From assembly GCF_035594125.1 (NCBI RefSeq), contig NW_026973754.1, positions 293,501 to 357,500 of the forward strand: 64,000 nt of DNA, written 5' to 3'. This stretch comes from Scylla paramamosain (lineage: Eukaryota; Arthropoda; Malacostraca; Decapoda; Portunidae). Positions 20,826 through 31,891 of this stretch are shown here, one piece after another. The first letter of the stretch is position 1. Each line of letters opens with the position of its first letter. The notes under the pieces were generated by a model. It was not told where the DNA came from. It did no database searches and was given only the letters and a program-made list of their open reading frames with translations. Position numbers and translations under genes: made by a program.

Positions 20826-21767
20826 TCATATTTTTTTCTGCACCTCCATACCTCTTAATAAATTACTCCAATCAAGCTCTCCGTAGAATTTCTTTAACCC
20901 TGTAAAGTCTGCCTTAGCATAATTTTTTCTCTCATTTTTATATTCCTCATTGAATTTTGGCACTTCTTCTTTGATCTCTATCTCCATCTTCACATGATCA
21001 CTTTTTCCCACTGGACACAAATATTCTATACTTGGTTCATTTTCTGGCTTTTTTGTAAAAACCAAGTCTAGGAGTGATGGTTCATCTTCCCCTCTGTACC
21101 TAGTATTTTCTTTCACCCATTGATCCATCGTGTTTACCATCATAGTCTGTAAAAATTCTTCACTCCATGTACTGGCAATCCCTGTCACCTCCATCTCCCC
21201 CCAGTTTATCTCCTTGCTATTAAAATCTCCTACTAGTAACACCTTGTTTCTTATCTTTAGCATGTCATCTATACTTTTTATGAACTCGCTTTGCATGTGC
21301 TTATAATCATCAGTCACCCAAGTGTTGGTCTTTGGAGGCATGTATGCAACAATAATTTTTCTGCTTTCTTGTCCTTGGATCTTGATCTCCACTCTCAATG
21401 TTTCTGACCTCCCTTCACCATATTCCACTGTTTCTATCAAGATATTTTTTCTTACTAGAATCATCACTCCTCTTCCTCCCTTATTCTTTCTGTCTCTTCT
21501 CCATGTGTTATATCCTTCTTCTTCAAATTCAACATTAATCTCCCTTGTTAGTTTTGTTTCCGTAATGCATGCCACTTCTGGTTTCTTTTCATGTAAATAA
21601 TCTCTTAGTTCCCTTAGGCTGGACACTAATCCATCTATGTTTGTATACATAACTTTAATTTTATTTATTGTGGACCCATTTCTTTTGTGTTCTCTCTTTG
21701 TTGTCTTACTTCTTGCCCCGCATTCTTTAACCACCATTTCCTCATTTTCATGTCTATCACTCTCCAT
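20826..21767 (-). CDS. family B ORF2, endonuclease part (B2)
   Basis: 313 residues. APE-type endonuclease motifs in order: VMYTNIDGLVSSLRELRDYL, VACITETKL (catalytic Glu), RDRKNKGGRGVMILVRKN, YMPPKTNTW, VLLVGDFNSKEINW (catalytic Asp/Asn), LLDLVFTKK and VGKSDHVKMEIEI (SDH). The frame ends VQKKI where copy B1 continues VQKKWEAF, showing that one extra A in a homopolymer causes the premature stop. The enzyme nicks target DNA to prime reverse transcription. Confidence 0.9.
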   Translation of the reverse strand: MESDRHENEEMVVKECGARSKTTKREHKRNGSTINKIKVMYTNIDGLVSSLRELRDYLHEKKPEVACITETKLTREINVEFEEEGYNTWRRDRKNKGGRGVMILVRKNILIETVEYGEGRSETLRVEIKIQGQESRKIIVAYMPPKTNTWVTDDYKHMQSEFIKSIDDMLKIRNKVLLVGDFNSKEINWGEMEVTGIASTWSEEFLQTMMVNTMDQWVKENTRYRGEDEPSLLDLVFTKKPENEPSIEYLCPVGKSDHVKMEIEIKEEVPKFNEEYKNERKNYAKADFTGLKKFYGELDWSNLLRGMEVQKKI

Positions 21768-22761
21768 ATATACCTTTCTGCCTGTTCCTGTGTTCTCTCT
21801 TCGTTTTTTGTCTTGGCCTCCTCTTTTAACTCTTTCACCTTGTTTCTTTCCTCCTCATTCATTTCTCTTCTTAAATATATATATATATATATATATCCTT
21901 CATACCCTCTATCTTTCTTAACAAACTCGTTCTTTTCAAGATGTGTTCGGCTGCCGCTTGGGTATTAAGTCTTATTTTCATGGGACGTTTCCCCCCTTCT
22001 GAATATTTCCCAATCCTGTACACTTCTATTTGTATATCCGTTTCATCTCCTTCTTCTACAATTTTCCCAATGATTTCTTTTGCTCTTTGTAATTCTTCTC
22101 TTTCTCTTAGAACTTTATTTGATATGGTCTTCTCTTTATCCCCAAACACCATCAGGCACATCTTTTTTTGTACCGTATCCCTTACTATGTTATCTTTTTC
22201 CTTAATGATTTTCACTACTTTTTTCGCCATCTCTTTATCATGTTCTTCTTGCTGTTTTCTTATTATTTCTGTCATATCTATCTTCTCTTGTTCTCTCTCT
22301 TCTTTCCAACTTTTCACTTCCTTTTCAACTAAGCCTTTTACTTCACTCTGGATTTTGCCTTCATCTATCCTAACTTCTTCCTTCTCCACCATGCTCCTTA
22401 ACTTTCCATTTTCTTTTTTGAGTTCTTGTATTTCTTCACTGTACTTTACATTTAAATCCACTATCTTTTCCACTTCCTCTCTCAGTTTCTTGTTTTCCCT
22501 TTCTCTTTTTAACTCCCTTCCTTTCAACTCTTCCAGCTCTTCAACAATGTCGTTCGTGTCTTTAAGTCCCTTCTCCTTATCTCCTTTCCATCCTCTGACT
22601 AATGTCACCAATCCTCTTATTTCCTCTCTTATCTTTTCATTCTCTTCTTCTAATTTCCATAATCTTGCATTTAACTTGCCTACCTGTATATCCTTTTCAC
22701 TAAATCCTTCAAATTTTGGTGTGCCTCTGGGCGACGGCGACGCGGCGGCGGCCGCCATCAC
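21665..22761 (-). pseudogene. family B ORF1, coiled-coil protein (B2), frame broken by (AT)n
   Basis: The first 290 residues (to 21,871) are open: an Ala/Pro start, KFEGFSEKDIQVGKL, a long Glu/Lys-rich heptad region (about 30-190, typical coiled coil), then KKMCLMVFGDKEKTISNKVL and QIEVYRIGKYSEGGKRPMKI, which look like the RNA-binding domain of ORF1 proteins. After GMKD an AT run at 21,875-21,896 shifts the frame; the rest (MNEEERNKVKELKEEAKTKN) is in another frame, 21,862-21,665. Role: RNA packaging of the element. Confidence 0.78.
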
Positions 22762-22973
22762 GCTTTGTTTACAACCAATTTGGATTCGGTGCTTTCACCC
22801 ACAATTTTCACTTCATCTATTCCATCTCCGATCTTTTTCTACTTCCATAAAAACTCCACCCCACACTGTGCACTTTCTTATACTTTTGTATGGAGCCAGG
22901 CTAAGAAAATACCTCGGACCCTGTACCCACAAATAGGCAAGTCTGCGCAGCTGCTCCTGACACGTCTGCTCTC

Positions 22974-23101
<128 letters not shown>

Positions 23102-23149
23102 ACTATTAGAGAGTATGAACAGCAGATGTATGGATTCCCTCACACTTAC

Positions 23150-23319
23150 CAGAAGTTGGGGTGGTGAGGAAGGCCACCTCATCAACATACACATCATCAG
23201 TCACTCCTGCAGGCTTTGGGAGACTCACACTCTTCACCAGCAATGTGTCTCCTGTCTTGTAAATGGATCTTTCCGAACTGACCATTGCCTCCATCAGATC
23301 CTCACAGTGGTACGTCCAG
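23150..23319 (-). CDS. PKHD1L1: PKHD1L1-like exon h
   Basis: Acceptor TGCCCACAG, donor GTAAGT. Encodes WTYHCEDLMEAMVSSERSIY, then KTGDTLLVKSVSLPKPAG and DVYVDEVAFLTTPTS. Joins exon g (AAC CG + C gives Asn-Arg-Trp) and exon i (G + TG) in phase. The W.Y.C.DL......S pattern with VDEVAF resembles the post-PA14 repeats of fibrocystin-L. Confidence 0.85.
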
Positions 23320-23329
23320 CTGTGGGCAT

Positions 23330-24170
23330 TAATGAACAGAATGAAAACAGTAATACTTGTTTTTAACTCCTATAAAAGTTTTTTGGTTTTATTATTACAT
23401 GATTCAAAAGTACTTATCCAATGTATGGTGCCAGGCCTTGCTATGGATGTACATGGCCAGCTGTGCTATGCTGAAGCTCCTGGGATGTAATAAGGTGGTC
23501 CACAAGACTGTCTCTTTCCACCAGTGGTTGGCAGGGCATGTTGAGTGTGTGGAGCTTCATCTGGTCCAACCCATGTGGGATGGATGGTAGATGGATAGAC
23601 TGAGAGAGAAGCTGGCTAGGTATTGTATAATGTGGAGGAGGAAGGTGTGTACAGGTGTTATTCTTTGCAGGGAAAGGTTAAACTGCTTGTTGGTGAGGTC
23701 ATGCTGGAAGACTATTTGCTCTATAAAAGAAGAGAAAGGTGTAACTATTGATCTGCAGTGTAGAAGTGAGGTGTAACCATCATTTGTGGGAAAAAAACAC
23801 CTGAAGATCAAAAAAACAAAATAAGGCACTTTTTTCCTATCTTTTATCTCTTTTATTGACCTGTTTTACCTTCTGTTTTCTTTCCTTTAATATCACATTG
23901 CATGTTCAATAGAAGCAAGTTGTATAGAAACTTTAACCCCTTAAGTTAATTTCCATCTCCATCTCTGGGTAAATATGGCAAACTTAGAAAATGCCAGAAG
24001 ATAATTTTATTTTAAAAATTAATTTCTCTTTGTAATTCTGAATGCAATGATGTACTTTCCATCACACTATGACCCTTGAAAGTAAAGTTAAAGCATATCA
24101 AAAGTTCCTTCCCTGACGCGCGGTGTAACCCGCCGAGCAGAAATAACTTGAAGTGCGATAACATTGCGCA
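23330..24170. other. intron sequence, no gene seen
   Basis: No exon, known repeat or RNA gene could be supported. AT-rich stretch at 23,800-24,060. Confidence 0.5.
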
Positions 24171-24397
<227 letters not shown>

Positions 24398-24639
24398 AGT
24401 TTGAGAGGTGGCCACAGAGGTCCACTGTGACTGTCAGAGGAGGGAAGTGGTGCCTTTTTACCCTTCCTCCATCTCCAATTTCAAATAAATAGCGTGAGTG
24501 ATACGAGAGGGTCTTATCACACGCACACACACACACGTGTGTGTGCGCACATGCAATTGGAATTCTCAGCTATAAGGTGTACAGAGACTAGGCTTGTCAT
24601 GTCAAACATCACTTGATAAGCCCTCCCCTTTTCCTCCAA

Positions 24640-24671
24640 CCCATCCCTCTCTCTCCTCTCTCTCTCTCTTC

Positions 24672-24711
<40 letters not shown>
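24640..24711. repeat. (CT)n microsatellite, interrupted
   Basis: CT-rich block with CTTCTCA interruption. Confidence 0.85.
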
Positions 24712-24714
<3 letters not shown>

Positions 24715-24753
24715 CACAAAGGTAGCTTGTAAATTTTTTTTACTTGGCTAGTG

Positions 24754-25224
24754 CAGTAAAATCCCTCTTATCTGGCATCAACGGGACCACCGACATGCCG
24801 GATACTTGAATATTGCCGGATACTTGAATAGAAGTGAAATTATATCCACTATCACCACCCTACACTCACGCATCTTACCATAACAAAGATCAGCTGATCT
24901 TAATCAGCAGCTGATCTGATCAGCTGCTTAAGTGTGAGCACAACACGCTTACTCTTTTCTACAACTTTAGGCATGATGAAGGTGTCAGGCGATAAACAGT
25001 GCACACGCGGGACTGAGCCACTGAATAAACACAGTGCAGTGGGCCGTGGGTGGCGCAAAGCAGTGCGCTCTGGTGGCGAGGGGACAAAGTATGCCTCGCG
25101 TGGGAACTTTAATCGATTTTATGAGTACACATTGATTTTTTATTGATTTTAAGGCTCGGGGAAAAATGTGCCGGATACTTGAAGCTGCCAGATACTTGAA
25201 TGCCAGATGAGAGGGATTTTACTG
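24754..25224. mobile_element. 471-bp pogo/Tigger-like MITE
   Basis: Ends are inverted repeats: CAGTAAAATCCCTCTTATCT on the left and CAGTAAAATCCCTCTCATCT read on the minus strand from the right, followed by GCCGGATACTTGAA-type inner repeats on both sides. TA follows the right end; the left TA is not clear. Internally it has palindromes around GATCAGCTGATC and no transposase. The CAGTAAAA...CCGG terminus is like those of pogo/Tigger elements. Confidence 0.8.
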
Positions 25225-25229
25225 TAAAC

Positions 25230-25725
25230 ATAAACTGTCTTCACTCTCATTAGTAATATCCGCATCACTCCCAGATGACATGTTTAGGTCACTATCCACA
25301 TTGCTCCCTTCACTCAGTGGGTGTGTTCCACCCTCAGTGTCATGGGAGTTACCAGATGTTATCTCCAGGAGGGAAAAAAGCTTAGTGAGACCAAACTGAA
25401 ATAGTCACAGCGGCAACTCAGCTAGTGAAGAGAGTTGCTAGATACTTACAACAGCCTTCCGATTTGAGTAAGCAGGAGGAAAATACAAACGTGTGGCATG
25501 AAAAATCATGATTTCTCATGATTTCCAGAATGATCATCGTCCCACGATACAGTCATTCATGGACAATCACCATATATTAATGGTTAAAAAGACAAGAAGA
25601 AGGAAGCAGATATGATATCTTCATCAACTGATACCTTTACCTCCTCACTCTTGTATTCCTTTTCTTCATGCTACAGAACACTCAGCATGGACAGAGCTAC
25701 ACAGAACACTTTTCATTCTAACATC
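25230..25725. other. intron sequence, no gene seen
   Basis: No coding or repeat structure could be supported; a short AAATCATGATTTCTCATGAT palindrome lies at 25,502-25,525. Confidence 0.5.
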
Positions 25726-25729
25726 CTAC

Positions 25730-25851
25730 CGGTTGGCTGGAAAAGAACGCTCCAGTAGCACAGTCTCCTCCTCCTCATTGCCCTCCTTGTCCCTCACCAG
25801 GTACTGGACTGACATGGAGCCCTGCATGTTGCCCCTCACAGCAAAGCAAAC
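25730..25851 (-). CDS. PKHD1L1: PKHD1L1-like exon g
   Basis: Acceptor TGTCCTCAG, donor GTAGGA. Encodes VCFAVRGNMQGSMSVQYLVR, then DKEGNEEEETVLLERSFPAN. The join to exon h is in phase. The upstream join to exon f is not (f ends in phase 1, g begins in phase 0), so at least one exon between them was not found; the intron holds two family A copies and several microsatellites. Confidence 0.78.
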
Positions 25852-25883
25852 CTGAGGACAGAGTGTCGTGTTGATTATATTTC

Positions 25884-26140
<257 letters not shown>

Positions 26141-26247
26141 GCTGTACCTTGCTGAGAATATAAAAAGTGTGTAAGAGAAAGTAATGTTAGTAGTTTTGTT
26201 CTCCATCTGTGTCTCTCATGTATATATCTTGCTTAGAATATACAAAA

Positions 26248-26560
<313 letters not shown>

Positions 26561-26686
26561 GCCTGGTTTGACTCTGCTATTACACATCCACAAGAGATTA
26601 TTTTAATTTCTATTTCAGCTGGACAAAAAAAAATGATATTGTACTCGTAACTTTTGTATTACTTGTGTCAGTAAGCAACAATGATG

Positions 26687-26787
<101 letters not shown>

Positions 26788-26905
26788 CATATCTATAGGT
26801 TTTTTTTTTTTTTATGTAGGAAGGATACTGGCCAAGGGCAACAAAAATCTAATAAAAAAAAATGCCCACTGAGATGCCAGTCCCATAAACGGGTCAAAGC
26901 AGTGG

Positions 26906-28786
26906 TCAAAAATTGGTGGATAAGTGTCTTGAAACCTCCCTCTTGAAGGAATTCAAGTCATAGGAAGGTGGAAATACAGAAGCAGGCAGGGAGTTCCAGA
27001 GTTTACCAGAGAAAGGGATGAATGATTGAGAATACTGGTTAACTCTTGCGTTAGAGAGGTGGACAGAATAGGGGTGAGAGAAAGAAGAAAGTCTTGTGCA
27101 GCGAGGCCGCGGAAGGAGGGGAGGCATGCAGTTAGCAAGATCAAAAGAGCAGTTAGCATGAAAATAGTGGTAGAAGACAGTTAGATATGCAACATTGCGG
27201 CGGTGAGAGAGAGGCTGAAGACAGTCAGTTAGAGGAGAGGAGTTGATGAGACGAAAAGCTTTTGATTCCACCCTGTCTAGAAGAGCAGTATGAGTGGAAC
27301 CCCCCGAGACATGTGAAGCATACTCCATACATGGACGGATAAGGCCCTTGTACAGAGTTAGCAGCTGGGGGGGTGAGAAAAATTGGCGGAGACGTCTCAG
27401 AACACCTAACTTCATAGAAGCTGTTTTAGCTAGAGATGAGATGTGAAGTTTCCAGTTCAGATTATAAGTAAAGGACAGACCGAGGATGTTCAGTGTAGAA
27501 GAGGGGGACAGTTGAGTGTCATTGAAGAAGAGGGAATAGTTGTCTGGAAGGTTGTGTCGAGTTGATAGATGGAGGAATTGAGTTTTTGAGGCATTGAACA
27601 ATACCAAGTTTGCTCTGCCCCAATCAGAAATTTTAGAAAGATCAGAAGTCAGGCGTTCTGTGGCTTCCCTGCGTGATATGTTTACCTCCTGAAGGGTTAG
27701 ACGTCTATGAAAAGATGTGGAAAAGTGCAGGGTGGTATCATCAGCGTAGGAGTGGATAGGACAAGAAGTTTGGATTATATCATTAATGAATAATAAGAAG
27801 AGAGTGGGTGACAGGACAGAACCCTGAGGAACACCACTGTTAATAGATTTAGAAGAAGGACAGTGACCGTCTACCACAGCAGCAATAGAACGATCAGAAA
27901 GGAAACTTGAGATGAAGTTACAGAGAGAAAAATAGAAACCGTAGGAGGGTAGTTGGGAAATCAAAGCTTTGTGCCAGACTCTATCAAAAGCTTTTGATAT
28001 GCCCAAGGCAACAGCAAAAGTTTCACCAAAATCTCTAAAAGAGGATGACCATGACTCAGTAAGGAAAGCCAGAAGTTCACCAGTAGAGTGGCCTTGACGG
28101 AACCCATACTGGCGATCAGATAAAAGGTTGTGAAGTGATAGATGTTTAAGAATCTTCCTGTTGAGGATAAATTCAAAAACTTTAGATAGGCAGGAAAGTA
28201 AAGCAATAGGACGGTAGTTTGAGGGATTAGAACGGTCACCCTTTTTAGGAACAGGTTGAATGTAGGCAAACTTCCAGCAAGAAGGAAAGGTAGATGTTGA
28301 CAGACAGAGCTGAAAGAGTTTGACTAGGCAAGGTGCAAGCACGGAGGCACAGTTTCGGAGAACAATAGGAGGGAGACCATCAGCTCCATAAACATCATTG
28401 CAAAGAATTTCAATAGGTGGCATGAAGTAGTCAGAGGGTGGAGGAGAGGGAGGAACAAGCCCAGAATCATCCAAGGTAAAGTTTCTAGCAAAGGTTTGAG
28501 TGAAGAGTTCAGCTTTAGAAATAGATGTGATAGCAGTGGTGCCCTCTGGTTGAAATAGAGGAGGGAAAGAGGAAGAAGCAAAGTTATTGGAGATATTTTT
28601 GGCTAGATGCCAGAAGTCACGAGGGGAGTTAGATCTTGAAAGGTTTTGACATTTTCTGTTAATGAAGGAGTTTTTGACTAGTTGGAGAACAGACTTGGCA
28701 TGGTTCCAGGCAGAAATATAAAGTGCATGAGATTCTGGTGATGGCTTAAGTACCTTTGTGGGCCACCTCTCTATCATGTATAGCAC
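26906..28786 (-). CDS. family A reverse transcriptase (A3)
   Basis: 626 residues. Same order as in A2: [15 protein letters not shown] linker, [15 protein letters not shown] region, [33 protein letters not shown] (Asp of DISKAF is Gly here), [20 protein letters not shown] and [11 protein letters not shown], then [10 protein letters not shown] and [13 protein letters not shown]. Part of the segment around [11 protein letters not shown] is deleted ([12 protein letters not shown]). The changed catalytic Asp and deletion make it inactive. Confidence 0.85.
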   Translation of the reverse strand: MLYMIERWPTKVLKPSPESHALYISAWNHAKSVLQLVKNSFINRKCQNLSRSNSPRDFWHLAKNISNNFASSSFPPLFQPEGTTAITSISKAELFTQTFARNFTLDDSGLVPPSPPPSDYFMPPIEILCNDVYGADGLPPIVLRNCASVLAPCLVKLFQLCLSTSTFPSCWKFAYIQPVPKKGDRSNPSNYRPIALLSCLSKVFEFILNRKILKHLSLHNLLSDRQYGFRQGHSTGELLAFLTESWSSSFRDFGETFAVALGISKAFDRVWHKALISQLPSYGFYFSLCNFISSFLSDRSIAAVVDGHCPSSKSINSGVPQGSVLSPTLFLLFINDIIQTSCPIHSYADDTTLHFSTSFHRRLTLQEVNISRREATERLTSDLSKISDWGRANLVLFNASKTQFLHLSTRHNLPDNYSLFFNDTQLSPSSTLNILGLSFTYNLNWKLHISSLAKTASMKLGVLRRLRQFFSPPQLLTLYKGLIRPCMEYASHVSGGSTHTALLDRVESKAFRLINSSPLTDCLQPLSHRRNVAYLTVFYHYFHANCSFDLANCMPPLLPRPRCTRLSSFSHPYSVHLSNARVNQYSQSFIPFSGKLWNSLPASVFPPSYDLNSFKREVSRHLSTNF

Positions 28787-29339
28787 AAGAACAAGCTGTG
28801 TTAAACCAAGGTTTAGAAGGTTTAGGATGAGAAAAAGAGTGAGGAATGTACGCCTCCATGCCAGACACTATCACCTCTGTTATGTGCTCGTCACACAAAG
28901 ACGGGTCTCTGACACGGAAGCAGTAGTCATTCCAAGGAAAATCAGCAAAAAACCTCCTCAGGTCCCCCCAACTAGCAGAGGCAAAATGCCAGAGGCACCT
29001 TCGCTTAGGGGGATCCTGAGGAGAGATTGGAATGATAGGACAAGACAAAGATATGAGATTGTGATCGGAGGAGCCCAACGGAGAAGAAAGGGTGACACCA
29101 TAAGCAGTAGGATTTGAGGTCAGGAAAAGGTCAAGAATGTTGGGCATATCTCTAAGACGGTCAGGAATACCAGTAGGGTGTTGCACCAATTGCTCTAGAT
29201 CATGGAGGATAGCAAAGTTGTAGGCTAGTTCACCAGGATGGTCAGTGAAGGGAGAGGAAAGCCAAAGCTGGTGGTGAACACTGAAGTCTCCAAGAATGGA
29301 GATCTCTGCAAAAGGGAAGAGGGTCAGAATGTGCTCCAC
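28746..29339 (-). pseudogene. family A endonuclease, C-terminal half (A3)
   Basis: Starts [20 protein letters not shown] (usual GDFNVHH, here Ser replaces catalytic-site Asn), then [28 protein letters not shown] and [13 protein letters not shown] with the SDH catalytic box. Ends by frameshift at AHKGT. Confidence 0.8.
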
Positions 29340-29477
29340 TTTGGAAGTTAAGTAGTCAAAGAATTTGTTTTAGTCAGAGGAGTTAGGTGAGAGGTATACA
29401 GCACAGATAAATTTAGTTTGAGAGTGACTCTGTAGTCGTAGCCAGATGGTGGAAAACTCAGAAGATTCAAGAGCGTG

Positions 29478-30162
29478 GGTCTGTCCTTTACTTATAATCT
29501 GAACTGGAAACTTCACATCTCATCTCTAGCTAAAACAGGTTCTATGAAGTTAGGCGTTCTGAGACATCTCCACCAGTTTTTCTCACCCCCCAAGCTGGTA
29601 ACTCTGTACAAGGGCCTTATCCGTCCATGTATGGAGTATGCTTCACATGTCGTTGTGGGTTCCACTCATACTGCTCTTCTAGACAGGGTGGAATCAAAAG
29701 CTTTTTGTCTCATCAACTCCTCTCCTCTAACTGACGGTCTTCAGCCTTTCTCTCACCACCACAATGTTGCATATCTAACTGTCTTCTACTGCTATTTTCG
29801 TGCTAACTGCTCTTCTGAACTTGCTAACTGCATGCCTCCCCTCCTCCCGCAGTCTCACTGCACAAGACTTTCTTCTTTCTCTCACCCCTATTCTGTCCAC
29901 CTCTCTAATGCAAGAGTTAACCAGTATTTTCAATCATTCATCCCTTTCTCTGGTAAACTCTGGAACTCCCTGCCTGCTTCTGTATTTCCACCTTCCTATG
30001 ACTTGAATTCCTTCAAGATGGAGGTTTCAAGACACTTATTCATCAGTTTTTGCCCATTGCTTTGACCCTTTTATGGGAAAATAGGCCCACTTCAGTGGGC
30101 ATATTTTTTTATTGGATTTTTGTTGCCCTTGGCCAGTGTCCTTCCTACATAAGAAAAAAAAA
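29478..30162 (+). mobile_element. family A 3' fragment A4, head to head with A3
   Basis: Plus-strand copy of the last 196 codons (29,475-30,065, [19 protein letters not shown] to FKMEVSRHLF) plus 3' UTR and poly(A) ending 30,162. It begins exactly where A3 stops, in opposite orientation. Confidence 0.88.
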
Positions 30163-30200
30163 AATTCTGGTATAGCTGAAAAAAAGATGCACAGAATGTG

Positions 30201-30202
<2 letters not shown>

Positions 30203-30263
<61 letters not shown>

Positions 30264-30282
30264 AATAATAATAATAATAATA
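30203..30282. repeat. (ACA)n-(ATA)n microsatellite
   Basis: AAC units turning into AAT units; it ends within 30 bp of the donor of exon f. Confidence 0.92.
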
Positions 30283-30311
30283 GTAATGATAATAATAGTA
30301 ACAATAACAAC

Positions 30312-30390
30312 CTCTAGTCTGGAACCGTATCTCTAAATAAGCAGGTGTTCCCTTCTTAAGTTCAAATTCTTGCCACTGCATAACTTCAAA
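30312..30390 (-). CDS. PKHD1L1: PKHD1L1-like exon f: end of PA14-like region
   Basis: Acceptor CTTCCACAG, donor GTTGTT (poor). Reads FEVMQWQEFELKKGTPAYLE, then IRFQTR. The W..feLkkG..yYlEirf pattern is the last helix-strand part of PA14 domains. It follows exon e in phase 0 (DSDSE FEVM). The donor lies about 30 bp from a trinucleotide array that may have eroded it. Confidence 0.75.
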
Positions 30391-30409
30391 CTGTGGAAGT
30401 AAAACACTA

Positions 30410-30413
<4 letters not shown>

Positions 30414-30466
<53 letters not shown>
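30414..30466. repeat. (AC)n microsatellite
   Basis: AC units ending in ATACATACA. Confidence 0.95.
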
Positions 30467-30469
<3 letters not shown>

Positions 30470-30755
30470 TACAGATAGGGAGGCCATGTATAGATTAAAT
30501 CAAATAAATCATGTGTATCATTTACATACACAAAAAAAAATAATAATAATAAAGCTTATATTTCTACTTTTCTCAGAAGCTTCCCAGCTTCTCAAAATGC
30601 AAATGAGCAACAAAATAAATCATGTCAATCACTTATACAAAGAAAAAAAAAGATTACATTTTTATTTTTTCTTCTTAAAACTTCGCAAAATAAAGACAAG
30701 CAATGTGAAAAAACTCATCAAGACATGGAATAAGTAGTGTTTCTGTCTGTCTTAC

Positions 30756-30856
30756 TTCGCTGTCTGAATCTCCATTGGCTGCCAGCATCACAAGCATCCG
30801 CTCACCAACCTGAACTGATAGAGAGTAGGTCCCATCATGTGGTGGATGTAGGTACC
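30756..30856 (-). CDS. PKHD1L1: PKHD1L1-like exon e: PA14-like core
   Basis: Acceptor CTGCACAG, donor GTAAGA. Reads YLHPPHDGTYSLSVQVGERM, then LVMLAANGDSDSE. This is the fl.pp.dG.Y.f.v.sdd...l.l.....s centre of PA14, a carbohydrate-binding beta-sandwich. Joins exon d (AAA G + GG) and exon f in phase. Confidence 0.88.
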
Positions 30857-30877
30857 CTGTGCAGGAAGATCATGGGG

Positions 30878-31143
30878 TTGTATGTTTGAGTGTCACCTTT
30901 GTATTCCTTTTTAAGCATTAGAAAGAACTAAAAATATTATGCTTGTATGTCGGTGCATCACCTTTGTATTCTTTCTTTACCATTAAAAAGAACTGAAAAT
31001 ATTATGGTTGCATGTCTGTGTCACCTCTGCATTCCTTCTTCACCATTAAAAAGAACTGAAAATATTATGCTTGTATGTCTGTGTATTACCTTTGTATCCC
31101 TTCTTCAGCATTAAAAAGAACTGAAAATATTATGGTTGAATGT
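30878..31143. repeat. about 64-bp tandem repeat, four copies
   Basis: Units contain CATTAAAAAGAACTGAAAAT, ATTATG and CACCTTTGTATTCCTTCTTC. They lie between exons d and e, 22 bp from the acceptor of exon e. Confidence 0.85.
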
Positions 31144-31406
31144 CTGTATGTGTGTGTGTCTATGTGTGTGTGTGTGTCACTTTTATATTTCTTCTTCATC
31201 ATCATGAAGATTAAATATATTATCTTTCTTACAGGCAAAACAAGACTTGCACTGAGTTCTGAGAGAATGCAGGGGACACACACTAACTCAAATGCACACA
31301 ATACCATCAGGAAGAACTAATACATCACTTATCTTGCATTGAGTCATAAGGGAACACAGACACACACTTCCTCTATCACTATAACACACATAAGCAGGAG
31401 TCCCAC

Positions 31407-31586
31407 CTTTCAGAGTGCCCACAGTATCCCGGGTCACCTCAATGGGAAACTTGAGCTCAGCATCTTGAGGGACAAAAGCCTTGTAGCCAGCATGGGAGGG
31501 AGACAGGGCTGCCCAGCTTGTCTCCTCCAGGAAGTTGGACTCAAAGTATTCTCCTTGGTACAGCTCAACAAGTAACCTGTGCTCAC
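31407..31586 (-). CDS. PKHD1L1: PKHD1L1-like exon d: start of PA14-like region
   Basis: Acceptor TGTACAG, donor GTGGGA. Encodes GEHRLLVELYQGEYFESNFL, then EETSWAALSPSHAG and AELKFPIEVTRDTVGTLK. Start of the PA14 region: GnRGl..E.y.g..., here leading straight out of the preceding IPT (GSGEHRLLVELY). Phases match exons c and e. Confidence 0.88.
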
Positions 31587-31604
31587 CTGTACATGGAAAG
31601 GATG

Positions 31605-31633
31605 AAGTGTGTGTGTGTGTGTGTGCGTGTGTG
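31605..31633. repeat. (GT)n microsatellite
   Basis: Short GT array just upstream of exon d in gene sense. Confidence 0.85.
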
Positions 31634-31891
31634 ATTGTAGTGATAGTTTAGCAGGCTCCAGTGTGGTTTTCAAGACTACTTGTGATTTTCTTGATAGTTA
31701 AACAAGGCTAGTGATAATTTAACAGATTCCAGCACAAGTTATAAGGGTTTCCATGTGTGTTTTCATGATTCTAGTAATACTTCAACAGATTCTGCATCAT
31801 TTGGTAAAAAAAAAAAAAAAAATGAGAACTTGATCAATCCTCTCTATGGCCTGTAAAAACAACCCTAATGAATGGACAGCATTTCAAAATA

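Larger units (their letters stand above)
18783..22950 (-). mobile_element. family B retrotransposon copy B2, nearly full length
   Basis: Complete order of a two-ORF non-LTR element: 5' region (about 22,762-22,950), ORF1 (22,761 down to about 21,665), ORF2 endonuclease (21,767-20,826) and reverse transcriptase (20,824-18,836), then a short 3' UTR with two tail units ending in AAATAC next to (AC)n. Only two lesions break the frames: an (AT)n expansion in ORF1 and A7 in place of A6 in ORF2. It lies in the intron between exons h and i, same sense as the gene. Confidence 0.9.
26800..29477 (-). mobile_element. family A retrotransposon copy A3
   Basis: From a poly(A) end at 26,800-26,812 (T-run on plus) through 3' UTR, RT (28,786-26,906) and much of the endonuclease (29,339-28,746) to a break at about 29,477. 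One frameshift near 28,750-28,786 separates EN and RT frames. It meets copy A4 head to head. Confidence 0.88.

Noticed and set aside
21941..22936. 331-aa plus-strand frame
   Set aside because: Antisense shadow of the Glu/Lys-rich coiled coil of family B ORF1, giving a Ser/Phe-rich false protein.
26800..30162. Twin-priming 5' inversion of one element
   Set aside because: Both halves carry their own 3' UTR and poly(A), which twin priming does not give.
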